The translations under genes were made by a program, and so were the position numbers. This document shows positions 24,546-33,556 of a DNA stretch of 64,000 bases, piece by piece; positions within the stretch are counted from its first letter, which is position 1, and every line of letters starts with the position of its first letter. This DNA comes from Actinomadura rubrisoli (GTDB lineage: Bacteria > Actinomycetota > Actinomycetes > Streptosporangiales > Streptosporangiaceae). The DNA lies in assembly GCF_004349215.1 (NCBI RefSeq), contig NZ_SMKU01000001.1:62001-126000 (forward strand). The letters are read 5' to 3'. The notes under the pieces are model-generated. The model saw only the letters and a program-made list of their open reading frames with translations. It did not search any database and was not told the origin of the DNA.

Positions 24546-27500
24546 GTGGACCAGGACGCGCGGGGCGGTCATTCGGAGTCGATGCGCGCCGGAGTGCGGG
24601 CGCGGGTGGCTCGGTTGGCGCCCGCGGCAGGCGCCGGGGCACGCCGGTGGTCTTCACCGGTGATGATCGGCGTATTGTCGGCGGGCGCCTTCGGCCCATT
24701 GCTGGCTTCCGAAGCGGGCATCGCGGCGGCGGGAATCGGAGCGATCACCGCGGTCGGCGGGAATGTGCTGACCGATGTGGTGAAAGCGGCAGTCGCGCGG
24801 ATCGGTGGTGATCGGCCTTCGGCCGAGGATCTGGAAACGGAGGTGGAGCGGCGGATTCAGCGGGTCCTGGAGGCCGGTGGGGAGCACGCTGAGCAATTGC
24901 GCGGTGAGATCGCGCACGTGCTCAGTGAGATCGGAGCGGTCGGTGCCGCGATCGAGGCCGCGGTGGAGACCGGTGACCGTGAGCTTCAGGCCCAGCTGGC
25001 CGTCGCGCTGGCGGCCGTGGGCGAGGAGTTCTCCGAATTCGGTTTCGTGCTGGACGATCTGCGGGTTCAGCTGGGGCGGATCCGCGAGGGCGTCGATCGG
25101 CACAGTGCCGAGCTCCAGGTGTCGGTGGGGTTGCAGTACCGGCAGGCGACCGATATCCGGCTGCTGCTGGAACAGGTCGCGGCGATCGAGCGGCGGACAC
25201 GTCCGCGCGCCGCCCGGCGCGACGATCGCGGGCCCGCGTGGAGTGAGGGGAGCCCGTACCGGGGCCTGGCGCCGTTCGGAGAGGCCGACGCGCAGGTCTT
25301 CTTCGGACGCGAGCTCCTGACCGCCCAGCTGGTCGCCGTCCTGTCGCGGCGGCCGCCCTGCTCCGGGCCGCTGATCGTGACCGGCGCGTCGGGTGCGGGC
25401 AAGTCCTCGCTTCTGCGGGCCGGGCTGATCCCCGCGATCGGCCGGGGCGAGCTGTCGGGGGCGGCCGCGGACTGGCCCCGGCATGTGCTCGGCCAGCCCA
25501 CCCGTTCTCCGCTGACCCGGCTGGCCACGCTGCTGGCCGGGCTGGCCGGTGTCGACGCGCCGACCGCGCTGCGCGGCCTGACCGCCGATCCCGGTAGCGC
25601 GGCCGCGCTGGCCCGCCAAGCCGTCGAGGTCGATGCCCGCCGCCGCGGCGTCCCCGCCGAGGCCGCGGCCGCCGCCCGCCTCGTCCTAGTCGTGGACCAG
25701 TTCGAGGAGATCTTCACCTCGGACGAGACGGAGCGGGAGCGGGGTGAGCGCTCCGGATTCATCACCGCCCTGCACGCCGCGGCGAGCGTCCCCAATGGCG
25801 CCGGCGGCTCCCCCGCCGCACTGGTGGTGATCGCGGTGCGCGGCGACTTCATCGACCGGTGCGCCGGGTACCACGAACTGACCGCCGCGCTCCAACAGGA
25901 CCCCTTTGTCGTCGGACCGATGTCCGACACCGAGTTGAGGCGCGTCATCACCGGCCCCGCCGACGCGGCCGGGCTGGACGTCGAGCCCGGCCTGGTCGAC
26001 GCGATCCTCGGCGAGCTGAACGCGTCCGCGGGCCGTCCCGCCGGCCGTCACGACGCCGGTGCCCTGCCGCTGCTGTCCCAGACCATGCTGACCGTCTGGG
26101 AGCACCGCGACGGCGACCGGCTCACGAGCAGGGGGTATGCGCGCACCGGCGGTGTCACCCGAGCGGTGGCCACCAGCGCCGACGCCGTCTATGACGCCCT
26201 CACCGAACCTCAGAGGATCGCGGCGCGGCAGATGTTCCAGATGCTGACCTCCGTGTCCGCCGACGGAGCCCTGGCCCGCCGGACGGTCGGACGCGCCGAC
26301 CTGCACGCGAACCGCACCCGCGATGAACGCGCCGACCTCGACCATGTCCTGGAGTCCTACGCGCGGGCCCGGCTGGTCGTGGTCGACGGTGATCGCGCTC
26401 AGATCGCCCATGACGTCCTGCTGCATGCCTGGCCCCGGCTGTCGGCCTGGCTGGAACCCGACCTGACCGGGCACGTCCTGTACGGTCAGCTCCGCGACAG
26501 CGCCGAGGACTGGGACCGCCGCGGCCGGCCCGCCTCCTATCTGTACCGGGGTGAGCAACTGGCGGCCGTTCGCAACGCCCGGGCCCGCTGGCGCGCCGAT
26601 CCCGGCCGCTACCCCTCGCTCACCCCGGCCGAGGACGACTTCCTCGCCGCCGGCATCCGCGCCGAAGCCCGCAGCGGCAGGCGCCGGCGGGCCGTCCTGG
26701 CCGTTCTCGCGGCGCTCGTCGCGGCGGCCGTGACGGCGGCGGTCATCGCCGTCGACGCCCAGCGGGCCGCCGACCGCGAACGAGACCTCGCCCTCTCCCG
26801 GCTGGTGGCGGCGCGCGGCGATCAGGTCCGCGGCAGCGACCCGGTCGTGTCCGGGCTGCTGGCCGCCGCGGCCTGGCGCTACGCGCCGACCGGCGAGGCC
26901 CGCCACGGCATGGTCGCGGCCCTGGCCACACCGGCGCGCGCCGTCCTGAACGGCCGCGTCGGCGCGGTCTTGGCAATCGCCTTCCGCCCCGACGGTGCGA
27001 GCTTGGCCATCGGCGGCGAGAACGGGACCGCTCAGCTCTGGGACACCTCCACCCTGCGTCCCACCGGCCACCCCCTCACCGGGCACGCCGCCACCGTCTG
27101 GCCCGTGACCTTCAGCCCGGACGGGACGGTCCTGGCCACCGGCGACGGCGACGAAACGCACCCGGGGCTCATCCGGCTGTGGAGCACCGCCACAGGGCGG
27201 CAGATCGGTGCCGCGCTCGCCGGTCACACCGGCGAGATCCTGGCCATGGCCTTCAGCCGCGACGGTGGGACCCTGGTCACCGTCGACTCCGACTGGAGCA
27301 TCCGCACCTGGGACACGGCCCGCCGGCGGCCGATCGGCGAGCCGATCAGGGCAGGACGGCCCAGGGCCGCAGCCGACGAGCTCACCCCCATGGCACTAAG
27401 CCCGGACCGCAAGATCCTCGCCATCGGATACGCGAACGCCGAGACCGTCCAGCTATGGGACATGGTCCACCGGCGGCCGATGGGAGCACCATTCAAGGTC

Positions 27501-28850
27501 AAGGGCTTCAGCGGCGGTGTCGCCGCGATGGCGTTCAGCCCTGACGGCGAGTTCCTGGCCACCGGCGGAAGCGACGACGGGCGTTCCGGCGGGACCGTAC
27601 GGCTGTGGAGGACGTCCACGCACCGGCAAGTGGGTGCCCCCATCAAGATCGGCGGCTCGCAGGCCCACGTCGAGGCAGTGGCGTTCAGCCCCGATGGGAA
27701 GAGCCTGGCCACCGGTGGCCAGGACGGCACCGCGCGCCTGTGGGACACCACCACCCGCAAGCCGATCAGCATCCCGTACAGAGGCCACACGAGCGGGATA
27801 CAAATGGTGGCGTTCAGCTCCGACGGCACGGCCCTGGCCACCGGCAGCCTGGACGGGACCACGCGTCTGTGGGACACCACAATCTGGCGGCAGACCGGTG
27901 AACCGATCCCGATTCCCATGGCACGCAGCGGGCCCGGCGCGGTGGGCCTGAGCCGGGACGGCGGGACTCTCGCCCTCAGCGGCGTCCGGATCGAGTCCAA
28001 CAGCGGGTCCGTCCTCAACGGGACCGCACGATTGCTCGATACCGCGACCGGCCGGCCGATCGGCGCGCCGCTGGCCATCAACGATGTCGGCATGGTCGAT
28101 GCGGTGGCGCTCAGCCCGAACGGCAGGATCCTCGTCACGGCCGGCGCCAGCGGCGTGGTCGGTTCCGGCACCGTCGTCGAGCCGAAGGTCCGGGCCTTCG
28201 ATATGGCGGCCCGACGGCGGTTGCCGCTCGGCGACACCGGCGACGCGGGCGGTTCCGGCGGAATAGCGTTCAGTGCCGATGGCAAGGTCCTTGCCGTCCA
28301 GGGCACCCATCTCCAGTTGTGGGACACCACCACCTTGAAGCTGATCAGTAAGCACGAGGTCACGGATGCCGCCAAGGGCGGGGCCTCGTCCATGGCATTC
28401 AGTCCCGACGGCAAGGTCATTTTCGTCGCCGAGGCGGACGAGACGGGAACCGGCACCATCCGGCTGTGGGACATCGCTTCCTGGCGCCAGATCGGTGATC
28501 CGCTCAAGAGCGGCACCGCCCCCACCGCGATCGCCGTCAGCCCGGACGGCGCGACGCTGGCCATCGGCGACAAAGACGGTGGCCTCCGGTTGTGGGACGT
28601 CGCGACCCGGCGGCAGCTCGCAGGTCCGCTGCCCAGCGACGGCACCGGGGCACTTCGAGCACTGGCATTCGGTCCCGACGGCGGCACGATCACCGCGGCC
28701 GGTTACGAAGGAGCCGTCCGGTCCTGGCGGATACCCCTGCCCAGCGATCCGCTGCGTTCGGTGTGCGCCCTCGCCGGCCGGTCCCTCACCGAACAGGAAT
28801 GGCGGCAATACCTGCCCGAAGGCGAGCCCTACCAGCGCACATGCGGATGA
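24546..28850 (+). CDS. STAND-type NTPase (nSTAND1) with transmembrane helix and C-terminal WD40 propellers
   Basis: This 1434-residue protein has four parts. The N-terminal 240 residues include a hydrophobic Gly/Ala segment (GIAAAGIGAITAVGG, about residues 58-72) and long helices. The NTPase starts at SPYRGLAPF (about residue 236), with Walker A GASGAGKSS (about 280) and Walker B LVLVVDQFEEIF (about 380). A single transmembrane helix lies at about 715-735 (VLAVLAALVAAAVTAAVIAV). About 13 WD40 blades, each ending in an LWD-like motif, run from about 795 to the end. Such proteins act as signal-sensing switches in bacterial conflict, programmed death or signalling. Here the propeller would be the sensor; no known effector domain is visible. 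The GTG at 24546 has no ribosome-binding site; ATG 24582 is possible. Confidence 0.85.
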   Translation: MDQDARGGHSESMRAGVRARVARLAPAAGAGARRWSSPVMIGVLSAGAFGPLLASEAGIAAAGIGAITAVGGNVLTDVVKAAVARIGGDRPSAEDLETEVERRIQRVLEAGGEHAEQLRGEIAHVLSEIGAVGAAIEAAVETGDRELQAQLAVALAAVGEEFSEFGFVLDDLRVQLGRIREGVDRHSAELQVSVGLQYRQATDIRLLLEQVAAIERRTRPRAARRDDRGPAWSEGSPYRGLAPFGEADAQVFFGRELLTAQLVAVLSRRPPCSGPLIVTGASGAGKSSLLRAGLIPAIGRGELSGAAADWPRHVLGQPTRSPLTRLATLLAGLAGVDAPTALRGLTADPGSAAALARQAVEVDARRRGVPAEAAAAARLVLVVDQFEEIFTSDETERERGERSGFITALHAAASVPNGAGGSPAALVVIAVRGDFIDRCAGYHELTAALQQDPFVVGPMSDTELRRVITGPADAAGLDVEPGLVDAILGELNASAGRPAGRHDAGALPLLSQTMLTVWEHRDGDRLTSRGYARTGGVTRAVATSADAVYDALTEPQRIAARQMFQMLTSVSADGALARRTVGRADLHANRTRDERADLDHVLESYARARLVVVDGDRAQIAHDVLLHAWPRLSAWLEPDLTGHVLYGQLRDSAEDWDRRGRPASYLYRGEQLAAVRNARARWRADPGRYPSLTPAEDDFLAAGIRAEARSGRRRRAVLAVLAALVAAAVTAAVIAVDAQRAADRERDLALSRLVAARGDQVRGSDPVVSGLLAAAAWRYAPTGEARHGMVAALATPARAVLNGRVGAVLAIAFRPDGASLAIGGENGTAQLWDTSTLRPTGHPLTGHAATVWPVTFSPDGTVLATGDGDETHPGLIRLWSTATGRQIGAALAGHTGEILAMAFSRDGGTLVTVDSDWSIRTWDTARRRPIGEPIRAGRPRAAADELTPMALSPDRKILAIGYANAETVQLWDMVHRRPMGAPFKVKGFSGGVAAMAFSPDGEFLATGGSDDGRSGGTVRLWRTSTHRQVGAPIKIGGSQAHVEAVAFSPDGKSLATGGQDGTARLWDTTTRKPISIPYRGHTSGIQMVAFSSDGTALATGSLDGTTRLWDTTIWRQTGEPIPIPMARSGPGAVGLSRDGGTLALSGVRIESNSGSVLNGTARLLDTATGRPIGAPLAINDVGMVDAVALSPNGRILVTAGASGVVGSGTVVEPKVRAFDMAARRRLPLGDTGDAGGSGGIAFSADGKVLAVQGTHLQLWDTTTLKLISKHEVTDAAKGGASSMAFSPDGKVIFVAEADETGTGTIRLWDIASWRQIGDPLKSGTAPTAIAVSPDGATLAIGDKDGGLRLWDVATRRQLAGPLPSDGTGALRALAFGPDGGTITAAGYEGAVRSWRIPLPSDPLRSVCALAGRSLTEQEWRQYLPEGEPYQRTCG

Positions 28851-28906
28851 ACCGCGCCGGGGCACCTCGGAATGCGAGCTGGTTGCGAGTCACCGATGGC
28901 GAGAGG

Positions 28907-30202
28907 TCAGTGGCGGGGCGGGCGTTCGTCGACGATGCGGCGCATCTTGCCGGCGGAGCGCTCGATGCTGCCGGGGGCGACGACCTCGACGCGGACGCTG
29001 ACCCCGATCGTGCTCTTGACCAGCCGCCGGACGTGCTCGCCGGCCGTGGCCGCCGAGGTGATCGTCGCAGTCTCGCGCCGTTCCACGCGCACGGTGAGCT
29101 CGTCGAGGACGCCCGATCGTGTCAGGACGCACTGGAAGTGGGGCGCGAGTTCGGCCGTGGTGAACAGCAGCTCCTCGATCTGGGTGGGGAAGAGGTTCAC
29201 CCCCCGCAGGATGATCATGTCGTCGGTCCGGCCGGAGATCCTGTCCATCCGGCGCATCGGACGGGCGGTGCCGGGGAGCAGCCGGGTCAGGTCGCGCGTG
29301 CGGTAGCGGAGCACCGGCATCGCCTGCTTGGTCAGCGAGGTGAGCACCAGTTCCCCCTTCCGGCCGTCCGGCAGCGCCTCGCCGGTCACGGGATCGATGA
29401 TCTCGGGGTAGAAGTGGTCCTCCCAGATGTGCGGGCCGTCCTTGGTCTCGACGCATTCCTGGGCCACGCCCGGCCCCATGACCTCCGACAGCCCGTAGAT
29501 GTCGACCGCGTGCACGCCGAGGCGTTCTTCCATTTCCCGGCGCATCCCGTTCGTCCACGGCTCGGCGCCGAAGATCCCGATGCTCAGGGACGTCGAGCGG
29601 GGGTCGATGCCCTGGCGCTCCATCTCCTCGATCAGGACGAGCATGTAGGAGGGGGTGACCGAGATGACGTCCGGCCGGAGGTCCTCGATCAGCCGGACCT
29701 GGCGTTCGGTCATTCCGCCGGAGACCGGGACCACGGTGCACCCCAGCTTCTCGGCGCCCGCGTGGAGGCCGAGGCCGCCGGTGAACAGCCCGTAGCCGTA
29801 GGCGTTGTGCAGCCGGTGCCCGGGCCGTCCGCCGGCCGCGCGGATGCTGCGGGCGACGACGCTCGCCCACGTCTCCAGGTCGTCGCTCGTGTAGCCCACG
29901 ATGGTGGGCCGGCCGGTGGTGCCCGAGGACGCGTGGATTCGCGCTATCCGCTCTCGCGGGACGGCGAACATCCCGAACGGATAGTTCGTCCTCAGGTCGT
30001 CCTTGCCGGTGAGCGGAAGCCTGGAGAGGTCGGACAGCGCGCGGATGTCATCGGGGTGCGTTCCCGCCTTGTCGGAGGCGGCCCGGTAGTGGGGCACGTT
30101 CTCGTAGGCGTGCCGCACCGACCAGCGCAGCCTTTCGAGTTGCAGAGCGCGCAGTTCCTCGACGGTCGCCGTCTCGATCGGTTCCAGGCCCTCTGCCGTC
30201 AT
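28907..30202 (-). CDS. paaK: Phenylacetate-CoA ligase
   Basis: This 431-residue adenylating enzyme activates phenylacetate to phenylacetyl-CoA. The AMP-binding P-loop is HASSGTTGRPTIVGYT (about residues 90-105). Other family motifs are NAYGYGLFTGGLG, YGLSEVMGPGV, and the hinge region RISGRTDDMIILRGVNLFP. Length is typical for PaaK. The ATG overlaps the stop of the aldo-keto reductase gene (ATGA), so it is the last gene of the amidase-IMPase-AKR-paaK operon rather than part of paaZABCDE. It converges on the STAND gene. Confidence 0.93.
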   Translation of the reverse strand: MTAEGLEPIETATVEELRALQLERLRWSVRHAYENVPHYRAASDKAGTHPDDIRALSDLSRLPLTGKDDLRTNYPFGMFAVPRERIARIHASSGTTGRPTIVGYTSDDLETWASVVARSIRAAGGRPGHRLHNAYGYGLFTGGLGLHAGAEKLGCTVVPVSGGMTERQVRLIEDLRPDVISVTPSYMLVLIEEMERQGIDPRSTSLSIGIFGAEPWTNGMRREMEERLGVHAVDIYGLSEVMGPGVAQECVETKDGPHIWEDHFYPEIIDPVTGEALPDGRKGELVLTSLTKQAMPVLRYRTRDLTRLLPGTARPMRRMDRISGRTDDMIILRGVNLFPTQIEELLFTTAELAPHFQCVLTRSGVLDELTVRVERRETATITSAATAGEHVRRLVKSTIGVSVRVEVVAPGSIERSAGKMRRIVDERPPRH

Positions 30203-31185
30203 CGGCCGGCTGCCCGCCGGGGAAAGATGCCGGAGATCTCGGCGTGCTCGTCGCCGTCGAGCCTGATGCCCATCGCGTCGTGGACGGCGTCCCATTGGGC
30301 GGACGTCCTCGGCGCGACGATCGGCGCGGTGACCGCCGGGTGGTCGCGGAGCCAGGCCAGGGCGAGGCCGGAGACGCTGGTCGAGCGCTCCTTCGCCCTC
30401 TCCCGGAGCGCAGCGACCCTTTCCAGGTTCTCGGGCGAGTGGAAGCCCTTGTAGTACAGGTCGCCGGCCACCGCGATCCGGCTGCCCGCCTCCGGGGACG
30501 CTCCGTCGAGATACCGCTCGGAGAGCACTCCCCCGGCGAGGGGGGAGAAGGGCGTGTACGCGAGTCCCTCGGCGACCACCAGGGGGAGCAATTCCGCCTC
30601 GTCGCCACGGTCGAGGAGATTGAGGCGGTTCTCGACGACGACGGGCCGGTGAAGGCTCTTGGCGTCCGCCGTCTGAAGAATGGTCTCCAGCTTCTGGCGG
30701 TCGACGTTGCTGACGCCGTACGCCCCGATCAGTCCGGATTCCTGGGCGCGGGTGAACGCCTCCAGCGTCTCCTCGATCGGCGTGCCGGGGTCCGGGACGT
30801 GCGACAGGTAGAGGTCGACGCGGCCCAGGCGCTCGATGCTCCGCGCAAGCCGCCGCTCGATGTGCGGACGGGAGAGGTCGACGCCGCGGGAACCGTCCGG
30901 CCTGCTGATCAGGCCCACCTTGGTGGAGACCACGAAGTCCTCGGGGCGCCGTTCGTGCAGCCACCGTCCGACGGTCTTCTCGCTTTCTCCGCCGCCGTAG
31001 GAATCCGCGGTGTCGATGATGGTGATGCCGAGTTCCCGCGCCTCGTCCAGGCGCTGGAATCCCTCCTCGGGACTCAGGCCGTGGGCGCGTGTGCTCGCGG
31101 ACGCGCCGACCCCGCCGATCGAACCGGCGCCGAAGACGAATTCGCTGATCTCGAAACCGGACGTGCCAAGAGTGGTCCTGTTCAT
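30199..31185 (-). CDS. Aldo/keto reductase
   Basis: This 328-residue TIM-barrel NADPH-dependent oxidoreductase keeps the catalytic tetrad: Asp and Tyr in IIDTADSYGGGESE, Lys in VVSTKVGL, and His in LYLSHVPDP. The cofactor region near YTPFSPLAGGVL is typical of the AKR/L-fuco- and galactose-dehydrogenase-like groups. It lies between the IMPase-like gene (16 bp) and paaK (overlap), so it is cotranscribed with a phenylacetate-activating enzyme. A role on an aromatic aldehyde or alcohol feeding phenylacetate is plausible but is inference from position only. Confidence 0.88.
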   Translation of the reverse strand: MNRTTLGTSGFEISEFVFGAGSIGGVGASASTRAHGLSPEEGFQRLDEARELGITIIDTADSYGGGESEKTVGRWLHERRPEDFVVSTKVGLISRPDGSRGVDLSRPHIERRLARSIERLGRVDLYLSHVPDPGTPIEETLEAFTRAQESGLIGAYGVSNVDRQKLETILQTADAKSLHRPVVVENRLNLLDRGDEAELLPLVVAEGLAYTPFSPLAGGVLSERYLDGASPEAGSRIAVAGDLYYKGFHSPENLERVAALRERAKERSTSVSGLALAWLRDHPAVTAPIVAPRTSAQWDAVHDAMGIRLDGDEHAEISGIFPRRAAGR

Positions 31186-31201
31186 GGTCGGGTCCTCTTT
31201 G

Positions 31202-32029
31202 TCAGCTGATCGTGGAAAGGGTCTTCACCGCGGCCGCGTGGAGCGCCGGGGTGGTGGCGAGGAAGTCGTCGCTGGCGAGGCTCCAGGGCCTGCCGCGCGT
31301 GTCCGTGACGACGCCGCCCGCCTCGGCGACGAGCAGGGCGCCCGCGAGCAGGCCAGAGCGCACCTGGCTGAACTGCCAGAACGCGTCCATCCGCCCCGCG
31401 GCGACCTCAAGCAGTTGCAGGGTCGCCGGAACCGACACCCGGATCACCATGGCGGCGTGGAGCATCGCCGTGACGGACGCGCCGATACGGCGGAACGCCT
31501 CGGCCGACTCGCCGGGCTTGGCCTGGCCCGTCCCGACGAGCGCCCCGTCAAGGCCCGTCTTCGGCGAATGGCGCAGGCTCACCCCGTTGAGGAACGCGCC
31601 GCCCGCCTGGACCGCACTGTAGGTCTCTCCCGTCAATGGCAGATGAACGGCGGTGAGCACGGGGATGTTGTCGCGCACGAGCGTGGCGGTGACGCCCCAG
31701 TCGCGCATGCCGTGAACGTGGTTGATGTTCCCCTCGACGGGGTCGGCCACCCACCATTCGCCTTCGGGGAGGGCGCCGCTCTCCAACTCGTCGTCGACCC
31801 AGCCGGCGCCTGGCCGGAGCCGCGTCAGTCCCGGTTTCAGGATGTCGAGCGAGGCGTCGTCGTTCGCGTAGATGGCGGCCACCACATCGTCCCGCCCGGC
31901 GAGGCGGGGCGTGGTGGTGAACCGTTCGAGCATCTGCGTGCCGGCGTCCCGCACGACCGCGGCGACCTTCGCCACCAGCGCCTGGTCGCCGGCCCGGGCG
32001 GGGTTCAGGCCCCCGAGCACCGCGCTCAC
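31202..32029 (-). CDS. Divergent inositol monophosphatase-family protein
   Basis: This 275-residue protein of the IMPase fold starts at a GTG that overlaps the amidase stop (GTGA). The fold is recognisable from WWVADPVEGNINHVHG, where the family has DPxDGT, and from the C-terminal LLAGALLVAEAGGVV. Several metal-site residues differ. The second Asp of DPxDGT is Glu and the Thr is Asn. The usual WDxAAG is QVRSGLLAG, which removes the Asp ligand. It may be inactive as a phosphatase or act on another substrate. No inositol or sugar gene is nearby; it is locked in an operon with amidase, AKR and paaK. Confidence 0.75.
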   Translation of the reverse strand: MSAVLGGLNPARAGDQALVAKVAAVVRDAGTQMLERFTTTPRLAGRDDVVAAIYANDDASLDILKPGLTRLRPGAGWVDDELESGALPEGEWWVADPVEGNINHVHGMRDWGVTATLVRDNIPVLTAVHLPLTGETYSAVQAGGAFLNGVSLRHSPKTGLDGALVGTGQAKPGESAEAFRRIGASVTAMLHAAMVIRVSVPATLQLLEVAAGRMDAFWQFSQVRSGLLAGALLVAEAGGVVTDTRGRPWSLASDDFLATTPALHAAAVKTLSTIS

Positions 32030-33462
32030 GCGGAGCCCACCGGCTCGACGGGGGTCAGCAGGCCGGAGCGGGCCTCGATCACCTCGGCGGCGGCGAACAC
32101 CGCGTCCTCGTCGAAGGGCCGTCCGATCACCTGGACGCCGACGGGGGCCTTGCCCGCCGTGGGGGCGACGGGCAGGCCGAGGGCCGGGAGCCCGAGGACG
32201 GGGACGGACATGAGGGGCCACTGCCGTCCCATCAGCTCCGCCGTGCGCGCGGCCGACTCGGTGTCGGACCCCATGGGGAAGGGCGGCTCGCCGGACACGG
32301 GCGTCAGGACGAGGGGATAGCGGTCCATGAACACCGAGATCTCGCGGCGGAGCATGCCCCGGCGGGCCCAGCCGGCGACGAAGGCCGCCAGGTCGACCTC
32401 GCCGAACTCCTCCCGGTAGACGGTGTACATGAGGTCGAAGAACCGGCGGAAGTCCTGGTCGCCGACGCGTTCCACCTCCGCCGTCAGCCCGATCGCGAAC
32501 TCGGTGAGCGCGAGCTGCCACCACAGCCGGGCGGCCTCGCCGAGCAGCGGCAGGTCGACCTCGTCGACCTGGTAGCCGGCGGCGGTGAGCCGTTCGGCGG
32601 CCGTCCGCGCGGCGTCGACGCTCTCGGCGGTGGAGGAGCCCCGCAGCCCCGGCCCCCCGGGATCGGTGACGACCGCGACCCGGGGACGGCCCTCGCCGGC
32701 GTGGGCCCGGTCGGGCCGGGGCACCGCGCGGGGATCCCTCGGGTCGTAGACCTCCATCGCCCGCAGGCCCAGGCGCAGGTCGGCGACGTTCCGCGCGAGC
32801 GGACCCTGTTCGACGAACGCCTGCACCGCCATGGGCGGGTCGTGGGACGGCGATCCCGCCCACGCCGGTACGCGTCCGGGGGTCGGCCTGATGCCGGCGA
32901 CCCCGCAGCACGCGGCCGGGTAGCGGATCGAACCGCCGATGTCGCTGCCCTGGGCGAGCGCGCACATCCCGACGGCCACGGCGGCGGCCGCGCCGCCGCT
33001 GGAGCCGCCCGGCGTCACCGCCGGGTCCCAGGGGTTGACCGTCGCCCCGTACAGGTCGCTCTGCGTGGTCCACCGGGTGGCGAACGGCGGGCAGTTGGTG
33101 CGGCCGACGAAGATCGCACCGGCGCCGAGCCAGCTCGCCGCCTGCGGGTCGGTCTCGGTCGCGATGTGGTCGGCGTACGCGGCGACGCCCTCGGTGGTGG
33201 GCAGGCCCGCCAGGTTGGTGTTCACCTTGAACGTCACGGGCACCCCGTGCAGCGGGCCGACCGGATGGCCGTGGCGGAGCCGGGCGTCGGCCTTCCGCGC
33301 GGCGTCCAGCGCCTCGTCCTCGCGCACCTCGACCAGCGCGTTCACCCGGGTGTTGACGCCGGCGATCCGGGCGAGCGCCGAGCGGGTCGCCTCGACCGCC
33401 GAGAAGGCGCCGGTGCGGACCCCGCGGGCGATGTCGGTGGCGGGCATCTGCCAGATTTCCAT
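32026..33462 (-). CDS. Amidase signature family hydrolase
   Basis: This 478-residue amidase has the complete Ser-cisSer-Lys triad: Lys in PVTFKVNTN (about residue 78), the cis-Ser in GGSSGGAAAA (about 153), and the nucleophile in GSDIGGSIRYPA (about 177). It is the first gene of the operon ending in paaK. An amide such as phenylacetamide could therefore be hydrolysed to phenylacetate and activated, a plausible but unproven pathway. The ATG at 33462 is 94 bp from the divergent LysR start. In-frame sequence further upstream overlaps that regulator and is not coding. Confidence 0.88.
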   Translation of the reverse strand: MEIWQMPATDIARGVRTGAFSAVEATRSALARIAGVNTRVNALVEVREDEALDAARKADARLRHGHPVGPLHGVPVTFKVNTNLAGLPTTEGVAAYADHIATETDPQAASWLGAGAIFVGRTNCPPFATRWTTQSDLYGATVNPWDPAVTPGGSSGGAAAAVAVGMCALAQGSDIGGSIRYPAACCGVAGIRPTPGRVPAWAGSPSHDPPMAVQAFVEQGPLARNVADLRLGLRAMEVYDPRDPRAVPRPDRAHAGEGRPRVAVVTDPGGPGLRGSSTAESVDAARTAAERLTAAGYQVDEVDLPLLGEAARLWWQLALTEFAIGLTAEVERVGDQDFRRFFDLMYTVYREEFGEVDLAAFVAGWARRGMLRREISVFMDRYPLVLTPVSGEPPFPMGSDTESAARTAELMGRQWPLMSVPVLGLPALGLPVAPTAGKAPVGVQVIGRPFDEDAVFAAAEVIEARSGLLTPVEPVGSA

Positions 33463-33556
33463 GCTGCGCTCCTTGGCCTCGCCTTGGTTCAGCCCGACAC
33501 TAAGGCGGCGCCTGGATACTGGCCAGTGCATCTTTGCTACGGCTAGATTTACTCTG
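33463..33556. promoter_or_regulatory. LysR-amidase divergent promoter region with direct repeats
   Basis: These 94 bases separate the amidase and LysR starts. Two direct repeats stand out: GTGCATCT, the second copy beginning at the LysR start codon (33557), and CTAGATTT, with copies about 20 bp apart around 33543 and 33563. LysR proteins usually bind such intergenic regions and regulate both sides. This is likely the inducer-responsive switch for amidase-IMPase-AKR-paaK. Confidence 0.45.
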
